Shown: positions 8,507-18,641 of the stretch, piece by piece
Numbering within the stretch: position 1 is the first letter of the stretch
How the letters are laid out: each line of letters opens with the position of its first letter
Source of the DNA: CAZJWR01 sp964549765
GTDB taxonomy: Bacteria > Zixibacteria > MSB-5A5 > GN15 > JAAZOE01
Direction: 5' to 3'
NCBI GenBank assembly: GCA_964549765.1
Contig: CAZJWR010000011.1
Span: 10,806-74,805, forward strand
Length of the DNA stretch: 64,000 nucleotides
Notes under the pieces: generated by a model
Seen by the model: only the letters and a program-made list of their open reading frames with translations
What the model was told of the DNA's origin: nothing
Database searches by the model: none
Translations under genes and position numbers: made by a program

Positions 8507-8575
8507 CTCAAACCTCCCATGTCTCTATTTCGACTTACTCTATCGTCGTGCGAATTCGCTTTCCTATATCAATCC

Positions 8576-8605
8576 GTCATGGATTCCCGCCTTCGCGGGA
8601 ATGAC
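8576..8605. repeat. REP-like hairpin
   Basis: ATTCCCGC-CTTC-GCGGGAAT type hairpin flanked by GTCATGG and GAC. The same element, in opposite orientation, is part of 25087-25156. Such short dispersed palindromes are intergenic in many bacteria. Confidence 0.75.
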
Positions 8606-8622
8606 CATATGGAAGAGAACGA

Positions 8623-8778
8623 TTAATCCTCCACGTCGGCGGTTTTGCCCGGCATTTTGCGGACGCTGTTCGACCGGCATTTGGGGCAGGTGCGTTCGGT
8701 GACATTCTGCGGGTCGAACATGCCGACGTATTCATGGCCGCACATAAGGCACTTGAAATTGGTTTCTTTGGCAGCCAT
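8623..8778 (-). CDS. Small zinc-ribbon protein
   Basis: 51 residues with two CxxC pairs: C-L-M-C near residues 10-13 and C-P-K-C near 34-37, giving a rubredoxin- or zinc-ribbon-like knuckle. The start ATG overlaps the stop of hdrA1 by one base (TGATG), so translation is probably coupled. Small zinc ribbons of this size often occur beside Hdr or sulfur-metabolism genes, and a structural or electron-carrier role cannot be distinguished. The C-terminus is acidic (D-V-E-D). Confidence 0.75.
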   Translation of the reverse strand: MAAKETNFKCLMCGHEYVGMFDPQNVTERTCPKCRSNSVRKMPGKTADVED

Positions 8779-11255
8779 CAGACCTTCACCTCCGCCTCAC
8801 GACCGGCCGTGTTTTTCTTCTTTTTGCCTTTTCCATCCTGCTCCGCCAGCAGCTTCATGGTATGCTCGATTTCCTCGGCGGTCACCTGCTTGACGCGCGA
8901 TTCGAGTTCACGCATGACCTTGGCAAATTTCTGCCCCTCGGCGGCGGAAATCCATTCGAGGATCAGGCGATCGGGTCGGATACCGAGTTTGTCGAGCTTG
9001 TTCCAGACTCGATCCATCCGCTTCTGCGTCCAATGGACGGCGTTGATGTAATGGCAATCGGAGAAGTGGCAGCCGGAAACCAGCACCATCGGCGCGCCAT
9101 GCTTGAAGGCATGGAAAATGAATTTCTGATCGACGCGGCCCGAGCACATGGTGCGTATCAGGCGGCAGTCGGTCGGATATTGCAGACGGGCCGTTCCGGC
9201 GTTGTCACCGCCGGCGTAGCTACACCAGTTGCAGGCGAAGGTCACCAGATGCTTGTGCGGCTCGACCGACAGCAGCGCTTCGATCTGGGCTAGTATCTGC
9301 TCGTCGCGGAAATGCCGCATGATGATGGCATCCTGGGTGCATTCGGCGGCGCACGCGCCGCATCCGGCGCAGGCAGCCTGGATGATGACCGGCAACTTTT
9401 TGGTCTTCTTATCAGCCGCGACAATGGCGTTGTATGGGCAGACCTTGGAGCACACGCCGCAATAGTTGCACTTTTCAGGATCGACCAGCGAGGTGATCGC
9501 CTCGATCTTGGTCTTGCCGGCGTTCAGGAGAATGCTGGCGCGGGCGGCGGCGGCACCGGCCTGGGTAACACTGTCCTTGACATCCTTGGGCGATTCGACA
9601 CATCCGGCGATATAGATACCCTTGGTGGGAGCATCGACCGGTTTGAGCTTGGGGTGCGATTCCATGATGAAACCGTCGGACGTGCTGGACAGCGTCAGGA
9701 GTTTCTTGATGACATCGTTATCCTTGCGCGGAATCACGCCCTGGGCCAGCACCAGAAGCTCCAACTCGTGTTTTTCGAGTTTGCCGGTTGTCGTGTTCTC
9801 GACGGTCAAGACGAGATTCCCTGATGCGGGGTCTTCGACCACTTCGCCGGGAATGCCTCGGATATATTTGACGCCTTCTTCCTTGCTGCGCATATAGAGG
9901 TCTTCGAACCCCTTACCGAAGGCGCGGATATCCATATAGAAGACTTTGGCTTCGACGCCGGGATAATGGTCGCACAGCAGCAGGGTATCCTTGACGGTGT
10001 TCATGCAGCATATATTGCTGCAATAGGGATTGCCTCGCCCATCGCGCGAGCGCGATCCGACGCATTGGATGAACCCGATGGTCTTGGGGATTTGGCGGTC
10101 GCTGGGACGGATGAAATGCCCCTCAGTCGGGCCACCGGCGCAGATCAGGCGTTCGAATTCCATGCTGGTGATCACGTTGTCGTAGCGGGTGTAGCCGTAT
10201 TCGTCGTATTCGGTGGGATCATAGACGTCCATGCCGGTGGCGGTGATAATGACGCCGACTTCGATCTTGACCCGCTCGTCCTGGTCGTCGTAATCGATGC
10301 ATTTCTTTTCGCATACGTCGGCGCATTTGCCGCAGGCAATGGGGTTGTTGCCAAGGCAGTTGTCCATGTCGAGGATATAGGACGACGGCACGGCCTGCGG
10401 GAAGGGGATATAGATCGCCTTGCGCGACGAGAAGCCCTGCTGGTATTCATCGGGCACGGCCACCGGGCAAACCTTGGCGCATTCGGCGCACGACGTGCAC
10501 GCAGTGGGATCAACGTACCGGGCTTTTTTGCGCACGGTGACGTTGAAATTGCCTACGAAGCCGGAGACCGCCTCAACTTCGCTGTAGGTCATCAACTCGA
10601 TCCGGGGATGTCGACCGACATCCATCATTTTGGGACCGAGTATTCATATAGAGCAGTCCATGGTCGGGTAGGTCTTGTCGAGGGCGGCCATAATGCCGCC
10701 GATGGACGCCTCCTTCTCGACCAGATAAACCTGATGTCCGCCGTCGGCCAGATCGAGCGCGGCCTGGATGCCGGCGACGCCGCCGCCGATAACCAGGGCG
10801 GCCTTGGTGACCGGCACCTCGGCTTCGATCTGTGGCTCCAAAAGCCGGGCGCGAGCGACGCCCATGCGAACGAGGTCCTTGGCCTTCTCGGTCGCCTTGG
10901 CCTTTTCGTTCTGGTGCACCCAGCTGCAATGTTCGCGGATGTTCACCATCTCGAACAGGTAGGGGTTGAGGCCCGCGTCGGCGACGCAATCGCGGAACGT
11001 CGGCTCATGGATTTTCGGCGTACAGGAGGCAACCACGACGCGATTGAGGTCGTGCTCGGCAATCGCCTTCTTGATTTCATTCTGCCCGGGGTCGGCGCAG
11101 GTGTACTTGTTCTGGACGACGCAGGTGACGTCATCCAGCGTCTTAGCGTACTCGCTGACGGCGGCACAATCGATGGTGCCGGCGATATTGAGTCCGCACT
11201 CGCAGACAAAAACACCGATGCGCAATTCCTCGGGCTGTTTCACTGCATCTGCCAT
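8778..11255 (-). CDS. hdrA: HdrA-MvhD fusion, selenocysteine-containing
   Basis: 825 residues if the in-frame TGA at 10646-10644 is read as selenocysteine (residue 204). The two halves lie in the same frame and the TGA falls inside the HdrA motif M-D-C-S-I-U-I-L-G-P-K-M. Order: N-terminal HdrA domain (C-E-C-G-L-N-I at 18-24), FAD motif G-G-G-V-A-G (157-162), Sec 204, ferredoxin cysteines 253/256/259/263, a second cluster C-G-K-C-A-D-V-C, C-terminal ferredoxin pair, then an MvhD domain starting F-A-C-N-W-C-S-Y-A-G. HdrA is the flavin subunit that bifurcates electrons in heterodisulfide-reductase complexes; MvhD connects it to an electron donor. The gene lies 27 nt after hdrD and couples to the zinc-ribbon gene. 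If the TGA were a true stop the protein would lose all but its N-terminus. Confidence 0.88.
10606..10646 (-). promoter_or_regulatory. Candidate bacterial SECIS with Sec UGA, hdrA1
   Basis: The UGA is at 10646-10644. After 20 nt, GGATGTC pairs perfectly with GACATCC around the loop GGTC (10623-10606). Distance and G/U-containing loop fit bacterial SECIS elements. One stem pair differs from the hdrA2 copy in a compensated way (T-A here, C-G there). Confidence 0.8.
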
Positions 11256-11282
11256 GTCGTATCTCCAGTGCCTTCTCTATTC

Positions 11283-12428
11283 TCACGCCCCGATCTTGAT
11301 GGCCGAGGCGACAACGTTCACAAAATCGGTAAGCTTAATGTCAACCTTCTGCGATTGATCGCCGCATTCCGAACAACGGAAATGAATCTGGCATTTGGGG
11401 CAGGCAGTGACCATCGTTTTGGCCCCAATTGTTTTCGCTTCATTCAGCCGGGCAAACTGAATCTGCTTGGAGACGGCGTCGCAATTCATCCAATTGGTCG
11501 TCCCGCAGCAAAGCGCGCCCCGGCGGTTGCGCGGCATCTCGTGCAGAGTTATGCCGGGAATGGCCGACAATACGTCTCGCGGTTGATCATAGACGCCCAT
11601 ATACCGCCCCAAACGGCAGGGATCTTGATATGAAATGTCGTCGGCAATTTCCTTGAAATCGAATTTATCCATATTTTCTGCGACGATTTCACTTATATGC
11701 TGGACTTTCAGGGCGATGCCGTCGACCCGTTCAGGGTACAGCTTCTTGAGCGTATAAGCGCATTCGGGACAGGCGGTGATGATCGTTCGGGCGCCGGTCT
11801 TTTCGATTTCCTCCAAATTCCGCATACCCAATTGATCGAATTTTTCGAGGTTGCCCAGCCAATACAAATCATGGCCGCAGCAGCGTTCGTTGTCCATCAC
11901 CACCGGCTCGATTCCCAGATAATTGAGAATCCGGACCGTATCCTGCGCGATGGAAACCGGCGTGAATTCGAAGTCCTTGCCGAACAAGTCCTGGTAATAG
12001 GGCAGGCAGCCGACAAAATAGAGCACGTCGCCTTTTTTGGAGACCTTGAGATCATCGGTGATCCAGCCGGTGCGATTTTGCATTAATTCCGATTCAGCGT
12101 GCATCTCCATGATATGATGCAGCACGCCACCGTGGGACGGATTGCCCATTTTCCCCATTTTGAATGCCACGGCGCGGATATCCCGCATATATTCCGAATA
12201 GTGCACGTCGACCGGACAGCGCTGAGAACAAAGCTGGCAGGTCAGGCAGGACCAGAGAAGCTGTTCCGAGGCCAGATTGTCGGCGCCGTAGAAAAGGCCT
12301 TCGGCAACCAGCCGGCGCGGTGAATAGGAGTCGTTATACCGCGATATCGGGCAGACGGCGGTGCATTTGCCGCATTCCAGGCACATGAACGCGCGGTTTT
12401 TCTTGAGCTGTTCCAATGTTGCACCCAT
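11283..12428 (-). CDS. hdrD: HdrD-like protein (ferredoxin + two CCG domains)
   Basis: 381 residues. The N-terminus holds two [4Fe-4S] motifs, C-L-E-C-G-K-C-T-A-V-C-P (16-27) and C-L-T-C-Q-L-C-S-Q-R-C-P (about 61-72), as in HdrC. Then come two CCG domains as in HdrB: C near 140, N-E-R-C-C-G-H near 184 and C-P-E-C near 221, then a second set with A-L-C-C-G-T-T and C-P-K-C. An HdrC-HdrB fusion of this kind is called HdrD and carries the unusual clusters that reduce a disulfide. The gene sits between mvhD (5 nt apart) and hdrA1. The physiological disulfide is unknown; there is no sign of coenzyme M or B metabolism in the window. Confidence 0.82.
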   Translation of the reverse strand: MGATLEQLKKNRAFMCLECGKCTAVCPISRYNDSYSPRRLVAEGLFYGADNLASEQLLWSCLTCQLCSQRCPVDVHYSEYMRDIRAVAFKMGKMGNPSHGGVLHHIMEMHAESELMQNRTGWITDDLKVSKKGDVLYFVGCLPYYQDLFGKDFEFTPVSIAQDTVRILNYLGIEPVVMDNERCCGHDLYWLGNLEKFDQLGMRNLEEIEKTGARTIITACPECAYTLKKLYPERVDGIALKVQHISEIVAENMDKFDFKEIADDISYQDPCRLGRYMGVYDQPRDVLSAIPGITLHEMPRNRRGALCCGTTNWMNCDAVSKQIQFARLNEAKTIGAKTMVTACPKCQIHFRCSECGDQSQKVDIKLTDFVNVVASAIKIGA

Positions 12429-12433
12429 CGCGG

Positions 12434-12916
12434 TTAATCTTCGTATTTCGGTTTATGGTTCAACGGGCTGGGGCCGAGTTCGGTTATCTGAGCCACGAAT
12501 TCATCGATCACTTTCCCCCAGCGGTCGCCCTCGGCGGCGGAAACCCATTCGAGCCTGATGCGTTTTTCCTCCAGCCCCAGAGTTTTGATCAGCGCCTGAG
12601 TTTTTTCGAACTGCTCGACGGCCTTGTAATTGCCGAAAATGTAATGGCAGTCGCCGAAATGACATCCCGACACCAGCACGCCGTCGGCGCCGAGCTTGAG
12701 CGCCTTGAGCACGAATCCCGGGGTCACGCGGCCCGAACACATGGTGCGGATGACGCGGAAATTCGGCGAATATTGCACCCGGTTGACCCCGGCCGTGTCG
12801 GCCCCGGCGTAGCTGCACCAGTTGCATGCGAAGGCAACGATATTGGGAACAAAAACCCCGTTGGTCTTTCTCGTCTTCTTCCTGGCTGTTGTCGTTTTCG
12901 ATGTTTTCTGAGCCAT
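12434..12916 (-). CDS. mvhD: MvhD/FlpD-like iron-sulfur subunit
   Basis: 160 residues. The core is F-A-C-N-W-C-S-Y-A-G-A-D-T-A-G, R-T-M-C-S-G-R-V, and S-G-C-H-F-G-D-C-H-Y, the conserved cysteines of MvhD, a small [2Fe-2S] protein that passes electrons from a hydrogenase or dehydrogenase to HdrA. The N-terminal 20 residues are Lys/Thr/Arg-rich. A second copy of the same domain is fused to HdrA1, so the operon has two MvhD modules. Spacing is 3 nt from hdrA2 and 5 nt to hdrD, typical of an operon. Confidence 0.85.
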   Translation of the reverse strand: MAQKTSKTTTARKKTRKTNGVFVPNIVAFACNWCSYAGADTAGVNRVQYSPNFRVIRTMCSGRVTPGFVLKALKLGADGVLVSGCHFGDCHYIFGNYKAVEQFEKTQALIKTLGLEEKRIRLEWVSAAEGDRWGKVIDEFVAQITELGPSPLNHKPKYED

Positions 12917-12919
12917 AGG

Positions 12920-15900
12920 TTACGCTCCACTCGCCAGCAAAGCTTCCATCATGGAATCGATTTGCTCGTCGGTAAAGTGCAGCGCCGTAATTGCGCCGGT
13001 GGGACACCAGCTGGCGCACGTGCCGCACCCCTTGCACAAAGCCTGATTTATCTGGGCCGCCATAAGACCGTTCCCGATATCGACCAGCCCCGGCGCATGA
13101 TACTGGCAGATATCGACGCATTCCCCGCAAGCACGGCACAGGGCCTGGTTGACGGTGCAGGTGGTCGGTTCGAGTTTGACGGTATCGCGGCAGATCAGCG
13201 AGACCGCCTTGGCCGCTGCGGCTGCGCCCTGGGCGATGGAATCGGAAATATCCTTCGGCCCTCCGACGCAGCCGGCAAGAAAGACCCCCTCGGTCGTCGT
13301 TTCCACGGGCCCCAGTTTGGCGTGACGCTCCATAAAGAAGCCGTCGCCGCCCCGTGGAATCTTAAATATATCCTGCAGAGCAGACGTGGTTTCCTCGTTC
13401 GGCACCATCCCCGATGCCAGAACGACGAAATCTATCGGGATTTCGAGAGTCCGGTCGAGCGCGAGTTCCTGAATTTGCAGCTTGTACGCCTGTTTGCCGT
13501 TGCCGACTATTTTCGGTCGGCGTTCCGTCGTATACCGGATAAATTTCACCCCCAATTCCCGCGCATGACGGTATTGCTCCTCGGCCTTGGCGCCGACCGT
13601 ACGCATATCTCGATGCAAAACGGCGACGTTGACGCCGTTTTTACGGAGCTGGATCGCCTGTTTGATTGTCGTCGGGCAGCAGTATCGGGAGCAAGCCGGA
13701 TTGATCTCCGGGTCACGCGACCCGACGCATTGTATAAAGGCGACTGTCCGCGGCGTGCGGCCCCGAATCTCCAGCTTACCCCGGGTGGAATGAAGAATAT
13801 TCTCCAGTTCCTGATTGGTGATGACATTGGCGTATTTATCGTGACCGAAATCACCACCCGGCTTATAGATGTCGGCGCCGGTGGCGAGGATAATTGTGCC
13901 TATTTTCAATTTACCGTTGGTCGTGGTCACGTCGAAATTGCCGACGAAACCATCGATAGCCTGAACCTCGGTCGAGGTCATTATCTCGACCCGGCTTTCT
14001 TCAAGCTTCCGCTCCATGGCGGCGGCCAGATCGCGCGCGGATAGATCGGCTGGATAGATGCGGGTGAGATCTCTCAGCCGACCGCCGAGGCAACCTTCTT
14101 TCTCGATCAGGGTGGTTTTGACACCCTGGGTGTCAAGTTGCAGCGCGGCTGTCATTCCCGCCACGCCGCCGCCGACAACCAGCGCGCTTTGGTCTATGGG
14201 GATACTCTGCTCATACAATGGCTGCAGATGCCGCGCCCGGGCGACACCCATCTTGATCATATCCATCGCCTTGCGAGTGGCGATCTCAGGAACGTGGGTA
14301 TGCACCCACGAACATTGGTCGCGAACGTTGACCATTTCGAACAGGTACGGATTTAGCCCGACCTGCTGGCAGCTTTCGCGGAAAATCGGTTCGTGCGTAC
14401 GCGGTGTACAGGCTGCGGCAACGACGCGGGTAAGGCCGCGCTCGACGATCTTTTCCTGGATCATCCGCTGCCCTTCATCGGAGCAGAGAAAGGTGTTATT
14501 CTGGACATGAACGACATCGGGCATCGAGCGAGCATATTCTTCCAGCGCTTCGATATCGAGCACACCGGCGATATTGATGCCGCAATGACACAGAAACACG
14601 CCGACTTTGGGTGGCCCGGATGTATCGAGTTCTTTGATTTCGACCGGCTTTTCTTCAAGCCGATACTTGGTCACATATTTTTCGGCTTCGGCCGCCGCGC
14701 CCGATCCCTGGGCGACCGAATCGGAAATGTCATTGATTCCGGCGGCACAACCACAAACATAGACTCCTTCGCGCGAAGTATGCAGGGGCGAGCTATACTT
14801 GTTATCAATCCTGAAGAATCTGTTTTCATCAAGATCGATGCCGAGAACATCGGCCAGCCTGCGGTTGGATTCGGATGCGATCGCGCCGGCTGAAAGCACC
14901 GCCATATTTACGCGGATGGTGCTGACGATTCCGGTTTCGCCGTCTTCGACATAGACGACCAGGTCTTTGGTCTTGGGGTCTTCCATAATCTTGGATGGCC
15001 GTCCCCGGACGTATTTTAGCTCCGGCAGATTTCGCGACCGCTGATAGAATTCTTCGAATCCCTTGCCGGCGGCGCGGATATCGATATAGAAAACGAGCAG
15101 TTCGTCGATGTCCGGTTCGTGCTGTTTGACGAGCATGCAGTCTTTGATGGCATTCATGCAGCAGAATCGGGAGCAATATTGACAGCCGGCCTCCTTGCCC
15201 TCGCCGCGCGATCCCACGCATTGGATGAAGGCAATCTTTTTCGGGACCTCGTGATCGGAGGGCCGGATGATATGTCCCCGGGTCGGACCGGTGGCGTTAA
15301 GCACCCGTTCGAGCTCCATGTTGGTCAGGACATTATCATAGAGGCCATAACCGTAGCTGGAAATCGCAGAGGCATCGTAGGTGTCAAACCCGGTGGCAAC
15401 GACCACCGAGCCGATGTTGAGGTCAATATCCCTTGCGATATCGTCAAAATTGATGGCGTTGCGGTCGCAACTCTGCGCGCAGTTGTCGCAGACGAGGAAG
15501 TCGCCGTTTAGGCAATGTTCACGATCGATGATATAGATATTCGGGACGGCCTGGGCGAACGGCGAATAGACCGCCTTGCGCGCCCCCATGCCGACCTCGA
15601 ATTGGTTGGGCACGACAACAGGGCAGTTCTCGGCACATAGGCCGCAGCCGGTGCACAGGTCCTCGTCGACGTACCGCGGATGCCTGCGGACGGTGGCGCG
15701 GAAATTACCGGCGCTGCCGTCCAGCCGGACGAGTTCCGAGTTGGTCAGGACCTCAATGTTGGGATGCCGACCGGCATCCATCATGCGGGGCCCGAGTATT
15801 CATATGGCGCAGTCCATGGTGGGAAAGGTCTTGTCGAGCTGGGCCATGCGGCCGCCCAGCGACGGCGACTTTTCAATCAGGTACACCTTTATCCGTGAGG

Positions 15901-15985
15901 CCGCCAGATCAAGCGCGGCCTGGATACCGGAAATACCGCCACCGAGGACCAAAACACCTTTTTCTTCTTTCGGCTTCGAGGCCAT
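12920..15985 (-). CDS. hdrA2: Double-module HdrA-like flavoprotein, selenocysteine-containing
   Basis: 1021 residues if the in-frame TGA at 15802-15800 is selenocysteine (residue 62). ATG 15985 is chosen because GGAGG lies 9 nt before it. The first module begins directly at the FAD motif G-G-G-I-S-G and continues through M-D-C-A-I-U-I-L-G-P-R-M to ferredoxin motifs C-T-G-C-G-L-C-A-E-N-C-P and C-D-N-C-A-Q-S-C. A second HdrA module starts near residue 455 (F-L-C-H-C-G-I-N-I-A-G) with its own G-G-G-V-A-G, but has Y-P-A-D-L where the first has the Cys/Sec motif. Two ferredoxin motifs end the protein. It resembles fused HdrA/QmoA-like proteins and should be an electron-bifurcating or confurcating hub for the Kor and Hdr subunits on either side. 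Confidence 0.85.
15762..15802 (-). promoter_or_regulatory. Candidate bacterial SECIS with Sec UGA, hdrA2
   Basis: UGA at 15802-15800, then 20 nt, then GGATGCC pairing with GGCATCC around loop GGTC (15779-15762). Same position, stem length and loop as in hdrA1. Confidence 0.8.
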
Positions 15986-16027
15986 CTGCCTCATCCTCCG
16001 GTTGCATAATCACGCGAAAATTTTATA

Positions 16028-16591
16028 TCAGGCGACTCCCGCCTCTGTCTTTTCCATCTGTTCGGCGTATTCGAACCCGCGATCGAACGCTTTGAGGTTC
16101 AGTTCCTGGGTGCCCTCCGGTACCGAAGTTTCGACCGCTTTGCGCAGGGCGTCGCGCGGGATCAATTTGGTGACCGCGCCGAAAAAGCCGAGCATGACGA
16201 TATTCAGAACGATTTTCCGGCCCAGCTCCTCGGCGATGCGAATAGCCGGGATACCATAGGCTTTCACCTTCGTGCCCGTTTCCTGCGGCTTGACAAGTTC
16301 CTTTTCGTAGACAAGAATACTCTCATCGGCCATATTCTTGTAATGCGTCATATACCCGTCCTGCGAGATGGCGATCATGATATTGGGTTTGGTCACGTAC
16401 GGATACAGTACACGCTCGTCGGATATGACTACCTGGGCGCTGCAGGCACTGCCGCGCGCCTCGGGGCCGAAGCTCTGGGTAAGGGTGGCGTGCTGTTCGT
16501 TGTAAATCGACGCCGCCTTGCCGATGATGTACCCCGACAGGATTACTCCCTGGCCGCCGAATCCGGTAATTCTGATCTCACTTGTTGCCAT
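16028..16591 (-). CDS. korC: 2-oxoacid:ferredoxin oxidoreductase, gamma subunit
   Basis: 187 residues from ATG 16591, where GGAGG lies 5 nt upstream; an in-frame ATG four codons earlier has no such site. It starts E-I-R-I-T-G-F-G-G-Q-G-V-I-L-S-G, the invariant gamma-subunit signature, and continues with Q-S-F-G-P-E-A-R-G. The gamma domain binds CoA in ketoacid oxidoreductases. It overlaps the end of korB by 14 nt and is 42 nt from hdrA2. Confidence 0.9.
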   Translation of the reverse strand: MATSEIRITGFGGQGVILSGYIIGKAASIYNEQHATLTQSFGPEARGSACSAQVVISDERVLYPYVTKPNIMIAISQDGYMTHYKNMADESILVYEKELVKPQETGTKVKAYGIPAIRIAEELGRKIVLNIVMLGFFGAVTKLIPRDALRKAVETSVPEGTQELNLKAFDRGFEYAEQMEKTEAGVA

Positions 16592-17475
16592 TGGCGCCTC
16601 CATAGGGGACGAATTTGTCGCCGAACACCCGCTTGTTGTTGTTGTTGTAGCATTCTAACAGAGTCGGCTTCTCGATATCGACGAATTTCCCCACCGTGAT
16701 TTTCGATTGGAACGCAATCTCGACGTCTTTGGGATCANNNNNNNNNNTCAGCGCCGTGCTTGATCTCGCTGTTATCGTGGTAAAATTTCATAAGATCGAG
16801 ACCGGTACCCAGCTTGTTGAGACGGGCGTACAAAGTCGAGCAAGGCGCGACAACTTCCACGAATGAAAAGCCCGGCTTCATAATCGCCTCGGCGATAGCT
16901 GTGGTCAGGCGGCGGATATGCAGCGCCGTCCAGCGGGCGACGTAGGTGGCGCCCGAAGATGCCGCCAGAAGCGGCAGATTGAAGGGATGCTCGTAGCATC
17001 CGTAGGGCGACGTCGAGGAGCGGGCCGTAATCGGCGTTGTCGGAGCAACCTGCCCGCCGGTCATGGCATAAATGAAATTGTTGACGCAGATAACCGTTAA
17101 ATCGACGTTGCGCCGGGCGGTATGGATAAAATGGTTGCCGCCGATCGAGATGAGATCGCCGTCGCCGGAAAACACGATCACTTTCATATCCGGCCGAGCC
17201 AGACTCAACCCCACCGCGAAGGGAATCGACCGGCCGTGGGTGGTATGGAAAGAATCGATTTTCATGTATCCTGCGACCCGGCCGGTACAGCCGATGCCGG
17301 ATACGACGGCGACTTTGTCCAGATCCATTTTCAGCTTATCGAAGGCTGCGGCCAAGGCGGTGACCGTCGTCCCCAGCCCGCAGGTGGGACACCAGATATG
17401 CGGAATGCGGTCCATCCGAAGAAGCCGTTCCATCGGATGTTCCTGTCTGACCGGCTGTTCTACACTCACGCTCAT
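16578..17475 (-). CDS. korB: 2-oxoacid:ferredoxin oxidoreductase, beta subunit (interrupted by assembly gap)
   Basis: The TPP- and Fe-S-binding beta subunit: W-C-P-T-C-G-L-G at about 28-35, S-G-I-G-C-T-G-R near 59, G-D-G-D-L-I-S-I-G-G-N-H near 104, all typical. The 10-N run at 16738-16747 interrupts it. After the gap the sequence resumes in another register as I-T-V-G-K-F-V-D-I-E-K-P-T, a standard KorB C-terminus, and ends inside korC. The apparent stop at 16735 appears only if the placeholder N run is counted as exact. Total span 898 nt is not a multiple of three, as expected for an unsized gap. It overlaps korA by ATGA. Confidence 0.85.
16738..16747. other. Assembly gap (10 N) inside korB
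   Basis: Ten N residues with coding sequence of the same protein on both sides in different frames; an unsized scaffold gap. Confidence 0.95.
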
Positions 17476-18641
17476 TTGACTGCTTCCTTTATGACGGTGT
17501 AAATTTCTTCGGGTTTATGCACCGTTCCTCCGGGATGCGGAACCAGAAACGTTTTGCACTTACCGGCGACACAGCGTTCCATCTCGTAATAGACTTGGCC
17601 CATGTTCATCTCAACCATAATCAGCGACTTGACCTTGGCCACCAGTTCTCGGACGCGCTGTTCGGGAAATGGCCACACGGTCACCATTTTGATCTGGCCG
17701 ATCTTGATGCCCTCCTTGCGGGCGCGGGCGATGGCCGGCTGCATTACCCGCGAGGATATGCCGTAGGCCATGATGACGATCTCGGCGTCGTCGACGTCCT
17801 GTTCTTCCAGCCAGATAATCTCGTCGGCGTGCTTTCTGATTTTGTCCATCAGGTGCGTGACATTGACCTTCTGTGCCTCGGCATTGATAACCGGGTAGCC
17901 TCGGGTGTCATGGGTCAGGCCGGTGACGTGGAATCGGAAACCCTTGCCCACCGGGAGCATCGGTGAGGGGACGCCGCTGCTGCCATTGCCGTCGAAATCG
18001 TACGGCCAGGCTTCGCCCGGTTTTTTGTCAGTAAAGCGGCGTTCGATCAGTTCGATCTTGTCGGCTTCGGGTATGACGACCTTTTCGGTCATATGCCCGA
18101 CGCATTCGTCGGTCATGATCAGCACCGGCATGCGGTATTTCTCGGACAGGTTAAACGCGTGGACAGCCAGTTCGAACGATTCCTGCGGCGAATCGGGAGC
18201 GAGCGCGATGACCTCGTAGTCGCCATGCGAGCCCCAGCGGGCTTGCATCATGTCGGCCTGTCCGGGAAGCGTCGGCAGCCCCGTCGACGGCCCGCCGCGC
18301 TGGACATTGACCAGCACGCAAGGGGTTTCCAGCATCATGCCCAGGCCGAAATTTTCCATCATGAGCGAAAAGCCGGGACCCGAGGTGCAGGTCATCGATT
18401 TCATGCCGCCCCAAGCGGCGCCCAAGATGGCGTTCATGCTGGCCAACTCGTCTTCCATCTGAATAAACAGCCCGCTCAACCGGGGAAAGCGCCGGGCGAC
18501 GCGTTCGGCGATCTCGGTCGAGGGGGTGATGGGATAGCCGGCGAAGAAACGGCAGCCGGCAGCGATGGCGCCTTCGGCGCAGGCATAGTTGCCGTCGAGA
18601 TAATGAGCTCCGGTGAGGACACCTTTGGGATCGGCTTTCAT
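17472..18641 (-). CDS. korA: 2-oxoacid:ferredoxin oxidoreductase, alpha subunit
   Basis: 389 residues. The pyrimidine-binding domain shows C-R-F-F-A-G-Y-P-I-T-P-S-T-E-I (about 30-44), E-D-E-L-A-S-M-N (63-70) and T-S-G-P-G-F-S-L-M-E. The C-terminal domain follows (I-V-I-M-A-Y-G-I-S-S). KorA together with B, C and D oxidises a 2-oxoacid, usually 2-oxoglutarate or a branched-chain oxoacid, to its CoA ester with reduction of ferredoxin. The exact substrate is not resolvable here. ATGA overlaps with both korD upstream and korB downstream indicate tight coupling. Confidence 0.9.
   Translation of the reverse strand: MKADPKGVLTGAHYLDGNYACAEGAIAAGCRFFAGYPITPSTEIAERVARRFPRLSGLFIQMEDELASMNAILGAAWGGMKSMTCTSGPGFSLMMENFGLGMMLETPCVLVNVQRGGPSTGLPTLPGQADMMQARWGSHGDYEVIALAPDSPQESFELAVHAFNLSEKYRMPVLIMTDECVGHMTEKVVIPEADKIELIERRFTDKKPGEAWPYDFDGNGSSGVPSPMLPVGKGFRFHVTGLTHDTRGYPVINAEAQKVNVTHLMDKIRKHADEIIWLEEQDVDDAEIVIMAYGISSRVMQPAIARARKEGIKIGQIKMVTVWPFPEQRVRELVAKVKSLIMVEMNMGQVYYEMERCVAGKCKTFLVPHPGGTVHKPEEIYTVIKEAVK

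Noticed and set aside
8778..11255. hdrA1 as a pseudogene or two separate genes split by TGA
   Set aside because: Both halves are in one frame, the TGA falls at the known Sec position, and the second hdrA has the same arrangement with the same hairpin.
9966..11633. Long plus-strand open frame of 555 codons opposite hdrA1
   Set aside because: Antisense shadow of a conserved iron-sulfur flavoprotein; it crosses the hdrA1/hdrD boundary and has no family features.
12416..14044. Long plus-strand open frame of 542 codons opposite mvhD/hdrA2
   Set aside because: Antisense shadow; the opposite strand carries clear HdrA and MvhD motifs.
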